Shown here: positions 59,101 to 64,000 of the stretch, in pieces
Numbering within the stretch: the first letter of the stretch is position 1
How the letters are laid out: the number at the start of each line of letters is the position of its first letter
NCBI GenBank assembly: GCA_026874595.1
Contig: CM049306.1
Coordinates: 108,337,142 to 108,401,141 of the forward strand
Length of the DNA: 64,000 bases
Source of the DNA: Sipunculus nudus
Lineage: Eukaryota; Annelida; Sipuncula; Golfingiida; Sipunculidae
Direction: 5' to 3'
Notes under the pieces: model-generated
Told to the model about the DNA's origin: nothing
What the model saw: only the letters and a program-made list of their open reading frames with translations
Databases searched by the model: none
Made by a program: the position numbers and the translations under genes

Positions 59101-62100
59101 CAGAGATAACAACACTGTAAACAGAGATAAGAAAGGTGACCATCGTGGACACCACTGTAAACAGAGAAAACAAAGGTGACCATCGTGGACACACTGTAAA
59201 CAGAGAAAACAAAGGTGACCATCGTGGACACCACTGTGAACAGAGGAAAACAAAGGTGACCATCGTGGACACCACTGTAAACAGAGAAAACAAAGGTGAC
59301 CATCGTGGACACCACTGTAAACAGAGAAAACAAAGGTGACCATCGTGGACACCACTGAAAACAGAGAAAACAAAGGTGACCATCGTGGACACACTGTAAA
59401 CAGAGGAAAACAAAGGTGACCATCGTGGACACACTGTAAACAGAGAAAACAAAGGTGACCATCGTGGACACCACTGTAAACAGAGAAAAACAAAGGTGAC
59501 CATCGTGGACACCATTGTAAACAGAGAAAACAAAGGTGACCATCGTGGACACCACTGTAAACAGAGAAAACAAAGGTGACCATCGTGGACACCACTGTGA
59601 ACAGAGAAAACAAAGGTGACCATCGTGGACACCACTGTGAACAGAGGAAAACAAAGGTGACCATCGTGGACACCACTGTGAACAGAGGAAAACAAAGGTG
59701 ACCATCGTGGACACCAATGTAAACAGAGAAAACAAAGGTGACCATCGTGGACACCACTGTGAACAGAGGAAAACAAAGGTGACCATCGTGGACACCACTG
59801 TGAACAGAGGAAAACAAAGGTGACCATCGTGGACACCACTGTGAACAGAGGAAAACAAAGGTGACCATCGTGGACACACAGCAAACAGAGAAAACAAAGG
59901 TGACCATCGTGGACACCACTGTAAACAGAGAAAACAAAGGTGACCATCGTGGACACCACTGTAAACAGAGAAAACAAAGGTGACCATCGTGGACACCACT
60001 GAAAACAGAGAAAACAAAGGTGACCATCGTGGACACACTGTAAACAGAGGAAAACAAAGGTGACCATCGTGGACACACTGTAAACAGAGAAAACAAAGGT
60101 GACCATCGTGGACACCACTGTAAACAGAGAAAACAAAGGTGACCATCGTGGACACACAGCAAACAGAGAAAACAAAGGTGACCATCGTGGACACACTGTA
60201 AACAGAGAAAACAAAGGTGACCATCGTGGACACACTGTAAACAGAGATATCAACACTGTTAACAGAGATAACAACACTGTAAACAGAGAAAACAAAGGTG
60301 ACCATCGTGGACACACTGTAAACAGAGATAACAACACTGTTAACAGAGATAACAACACTGTAAACAGAGAAAACAAAGGTGACCATCGTGGACACACTGT
60401 AAACAGAGAAAACAAAGGTGACCATCGTGGACACATTGTAAACAGAGATAACAAAGGTGACCATCGTGGACACCACTGTAAACAGAGAAAACAAAGGTGA
60501 CCATCGTGGACACACTGTAAACAGAGATAACAACACTGTTAACAGAGATAACAACACTGTAAACAGAGATAACAAAGGTGACCATCGTGGACACCACTGT
60601 AAACAGAGAAAACAAAGGTGACCATCGTGGACACCTCTGTGAACAGAGGAAAACAAAGGTGACCATCGTGGACACCACTGTGAACAGAGGAAAACAAAGG
60701 TGACCATCGTGGACACCACTGTGAACAGATATAACAAAGGTGACCATCGTGGACACCACTGTAAACAGAGAAAACAAAGGTGACCATCGTGGACACCACT
60801 GTGAACAGAGGAAAACAAAGGTGACCATCGTGGACACCACTGTAAACAGAGGAAAACAAAGGTGACCATCGTGGACACCACTGTAAACAGAGAAAACAAA
60901 GGTGACCATCGTGGACACAACTGTGAACAGAGGAAAACAAAGGTGACCATCGTGGACACCACTGTGAACAGAGAAAACAAAGGTGACCATCGTGGACACC
61001 ACTGTGAACAGAGGAAAACAAAGGTGACCATCGTGGACACCACTGTGAACAGAGGAAAACAATGGTGACCATCGTGGACACCACTGTAAACAGAGAAAAT
61101 AAAGGTGACCATCGTGGACACCACTGTGAACAGAGGAAAACAAAGGTGACCATCGTGGACACCACTGTGAACAGAGGAAAACAAAGGTGACCATCGTGGA
61201 CACCACTGTGAACAGAGGAAAACAAAGGTGACCATCGTGGACACACAGCAAACAGAGAAAACAAAGGTGACCATCGTGGACACCACTGTAAACAGAGAAA
61301 ACAAAGGTGACCATCGTGGACACCACTGTAAACAGAGAAAACAAAGGTGACCATCGTGGACACCACTGAAAACAGAGAAAACAAAGGTGACCATCGTGGA
61401 CACACTGTAAACAGAGGAAAACAAAGGTGACCATCGTGGACACACTGTAAACAGAGAAAACAAAGGTGACCATCGTGGACACCACTGTAAACAGAGAAAA
61501 ACAAAGGTGACCATCGTGGACACCACTGTAAACAGAGAAAACAAAGGTGACCATCGTGGACACCACTGTAAACAGAGAAAACAAAGGTGACCATCGTGGA
61601 CACCACTGTTAACATAGATAACAAAGGTGACCATCGTGGACACACTGTAAACAGAGAAAACAAAGGTGACCATCGTGGACACCACTGTGAACAGAGATAA
61701 CAAAGGTGACCATCGTGGACACCACTGTGAACAGAGGAAAACAAAGGTGACCATCGTGGACACCACTGTGAACAGAGATAACAAAGGTGACCATCGTGGA
61801 CACACTGTAAACAGAGAAAACAAAGGTGACCATCGTGGACACCACTGTGAACAGAGGAAAACAAAGGTGACCATCGTGGACACACTGTAAACAGAGATAA
61901 CAAAGGTGACCATCGTGGACACCACTGAAACAGAGGAAAACAAAGGTGACCATCGTGGACACATTGTAAACAGAAAAAACAAAGGTGACCATCGTGGACA
62001 CCACTGTAAACAGAGATAACAAAGGTGACCATCGTGGACACCACTGTAAACAGAGAAAACAAAGGTGACCATCGTGGACACCTCTGTGAACAGAGGAAAA

Positions 62101-64000
62101 CAAAGGTGACCATCGTGGACACCACTGTGAACAGAGGAAAACAAAGGTGACCATCGTGGACACCACTGTGAACAGATATAACAAAGGTGACCATCGTGGA
62201 CACCACTGTAAACAGAGAAAACAAAGGTGACCATCGTGGACACCACTGTGAACAGAGGAAAACAAAGGTGACCATCGTGGACACCACTGTAAACAGAGGA
62301 AAACAAAGGTGACCATCGTGGACACCACTGTAAACAGAGAAAACAAAGGTGACCATCGTGGACACCACTGTGAACAGAGGAAAACAAAGGTGACCATCGT
62401 GGACACCACTGTGAACAGAGAAAACAAAGGTGACCATCGTGGACACCACTGTGAACAGAGGAAAACAAAGGTGACCATCGTGGACACCACTGTGAACAGA
62501 GGAAAACAAAGGTGACCATCGTGGACACCACTGTAAACAGAGAAAACAAAGGTGACCATCGTGGACACCACTGTGAACAGAGGAAAACAAAGGTGACCAT
62601 CGTTGACACCACTGTGAACAGAGGAAAACAAAGGTGACCATCGTGGACACCACTGTGAACAGAGGAAAACAAAGGTGACCATCGTGGACACACAGCAAAC
62701 AGAGAAAACAAAGGTGACCATCGTGGACACCACTGTAAACAGAGAAAACAAAGGTGACCATCGTGGACACCACTGTAAACAGAGAAAACAAAGGTGACCA
62801 TCGTGGACACCACTGAAAACAGAGAAAACAAAGGTGACCATCGTGGACACACTGTAAACAGAGGAAAACAAAGGTGACCATCGTGGACACACTGTAAACA
62901 GAGAAAAACAAAGGTGACCATCGTGGACACCACTGTAAACAGAGAAAAACAAAGGTGACCATCGTGGACACCATTGTAAACAGAGAAAACAAAGGTGACC
63001 ATCGTGGACACCACTGTAAACAGAGAAAACAAAGGTGACCATCGTGGACACCACTGTGAACAGAGAAAACAAAGGTGACCATCGTGGACACCACTGTGAA
63101 CAGAGGAAAACAAAGGTGACCATCGTGGACACCACTGTGAACAGAGGAAAACAAAGGTGACCATCGTGGACACCAATGTAAACAGAGAAAACAAAGGTGA
63201 CCATCGTGGACACCACTGTGAACAGAGGAAAACAAAGGTGACCATCGTGGACACCACTGTGAACAGAGGAAAACAAAGGTGACCATCGTGGACACCACTG
63301 TGAACAGAGGAAAACAAAGGTGACCATCGTGGACACACAGCAAACAGAGAAAACAAAGGTGACCATCGTGGACACCACTGTAAACAGAGAAAACAAAGGT
63401 GACCATCGTGGACACCACTGTAAACAGAGAAAACAAAGGTGACCATCGTGGACACCACTGAAAACAGAGAAAACAAAGGTGACCATCGTGGACACACTGT
63501 AAACAGAGGAAAACAAAGGTGACCATCGTGGACACACTGTAAACAGAGAAAACAAAGGTGACCATCGTGGACACCACTGTAAACAGAGAAAACAAAGGTG
63601 ACCATCGTGGACACACAGCAAACAGAGAAAACAAAGGTGACCATCGTGGACACACTGTAAACAGAGAAAACAAAGGTGACCATCGTGGACACACTGTAAA
63701 CAGAGATATCAACACTGTTAACAGAGATAACAACACTGTAAACAGAGAAAACAAAGGTGACCATCGTGGACACACTGTAAACAGAGATAACAACACTGTT
63801 AACAGAGATAACAACACTGTAAACAGAGAAAACAAAGGTGACCATCGTGGACACACTGTAAACAGAGAAAACAAAGGTGACCATCGTGGACACATTGTAA
63901 ACAGAGATAACAAAGGTGACCATCGTGGACACCACTGTAAACAGAGAAAACAAAGGTGACCATCGTGGACACACTGTAAACAGAGATAACAACACTGTTA
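50131..64000. repeat. Large minisatellite, 39-41-bp units, about 340 units, runs off the window
   Basis: The core GGTGACCATCGTGGACAC recurs every 39, 40 or 41 bp from about 50,190 to the window end. Unit types differ in the joining part: CACACTG (39), CACCACTG (40), or GAGGAAAACAAAG (41). Short ~21-bp units lacking the core (ACTGTTAACAGAGATAACA) are interspersed. On the minus strand each unit reads CTCTGTTTACAG, a 3' splice site. Very long frames, up to about 2,400 codons (reading VSTMVTFV, CPRWSPL, VHDGHLC), come from mixed unit lengths. They have no start or composition that suggests a gene. Confidence 0.97.
54030..64000. repeat. Higher-order repeats inside the large minisatellite
   Basis: The stretch from about 54,030 to 58,777 recurs from about 59,250 to the window end at an offset of 5,223 bp, with only a few single-base differences. 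For example, GAGATATCAAC is at 55021 and 60244, and at 58480 and 63703. A nested offset of 3,459 bp (54876 to 58335; 60099 to 63558) and one of 1,764 bp (58335 to 60099) are also present. Near identity over about 4.7 kb shows recent block duplication. Confidence 0.9.

Noticed and set aside
51482-63995. Minus-strand reading frames of 400-2,400 codons
   Set aside because: They lie wholly within the 39-41-bp minisatellite and read as endless repeats of the same few peptides in three frames. Overlapping frames are equally long, as expected from the repeat rather than from coding.
50131-64000. CRISPR-like array
   Set aside because: Repeats are contiguous and the variable parts are not unique spacers. 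The context is a eukaryotic intron-containing locus.

Overview
This window looks like chromosomal DNA from a marine invertebrate, most likely a mollusc or another lophotrochozoan. The signs are split genes with GT-AG introns of several kilobases, tRNA-derived SINEs, decayed LINEs, hammerhead motifs of the kind carried by Penelope-like elements, and very abundant micro- and minisatellites on an AT-rich background. The phylum is an inference; no marker gene settles it. There is no bacterial-style gene organisation, and most long reading frames are artefacts of tandem repeats.

Positions 1-25,500 hold no protein gene that I can support. They contain, in order: a ~125-bp satellite; MITE- and SINE-like repeats; a well-formed type I hammerhead ribozyme motif (6738-6796); a 52-bp minisatellite; a ~330-bp repeat in three copies; a 4.6-kb array of 21-bp units that includes a 2,016-bp duplicated block; a 2.95-kb palindromic element with ~1-kb inverted arms; and a degenerate non-LTR retrotransposon (20.2-23 kb).

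Positions 25,526-35,498 (+ strand) hold a five-exon gene with a TATA box. It encodes a predicted secreted, N-glycosylated, cysteine-containing protein of 227 residues with no family I recognise. All splice phases agree. Its introns carry minisatellites and a long-TIR element.

Positions 35,500-40,350 are intergenic. They hold a LINE 3' remnant with a (TAA)n tail about 400 bp long, long (TA)n tracts, a 158-bp MITE and a SINE-like tail.

Positions 40,354-50,131 (- strand) hold the last eight exons of a gene for a repulsive guidance molecule (RGM)-like protein: 367 residues, with an FGDPH self-cleavage motif, a partial von Willebrand type D region, an RFKR convertase-like site and a C-terminal GPI signal. 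All eight junctions agree in phase. The 5' exon or exons, expected to carry the signal peptide, are outside the window or hidden beyond the array.

Positions 50,131-64,000 are a minisatellite of 39-41-bp units with interspersed ~21-bp short units. It has nested higher-order repeats (offsets 1,764, 3,459 and 5,223 bp) and runs off the end of the window. The array begins exactly at the 3' splice site of an RGM-like exon, so every unit carries a copy of that splice acceptor. A second minisatellite (51 bp) in the same gene also has a real splice acceptor built into its first unit.
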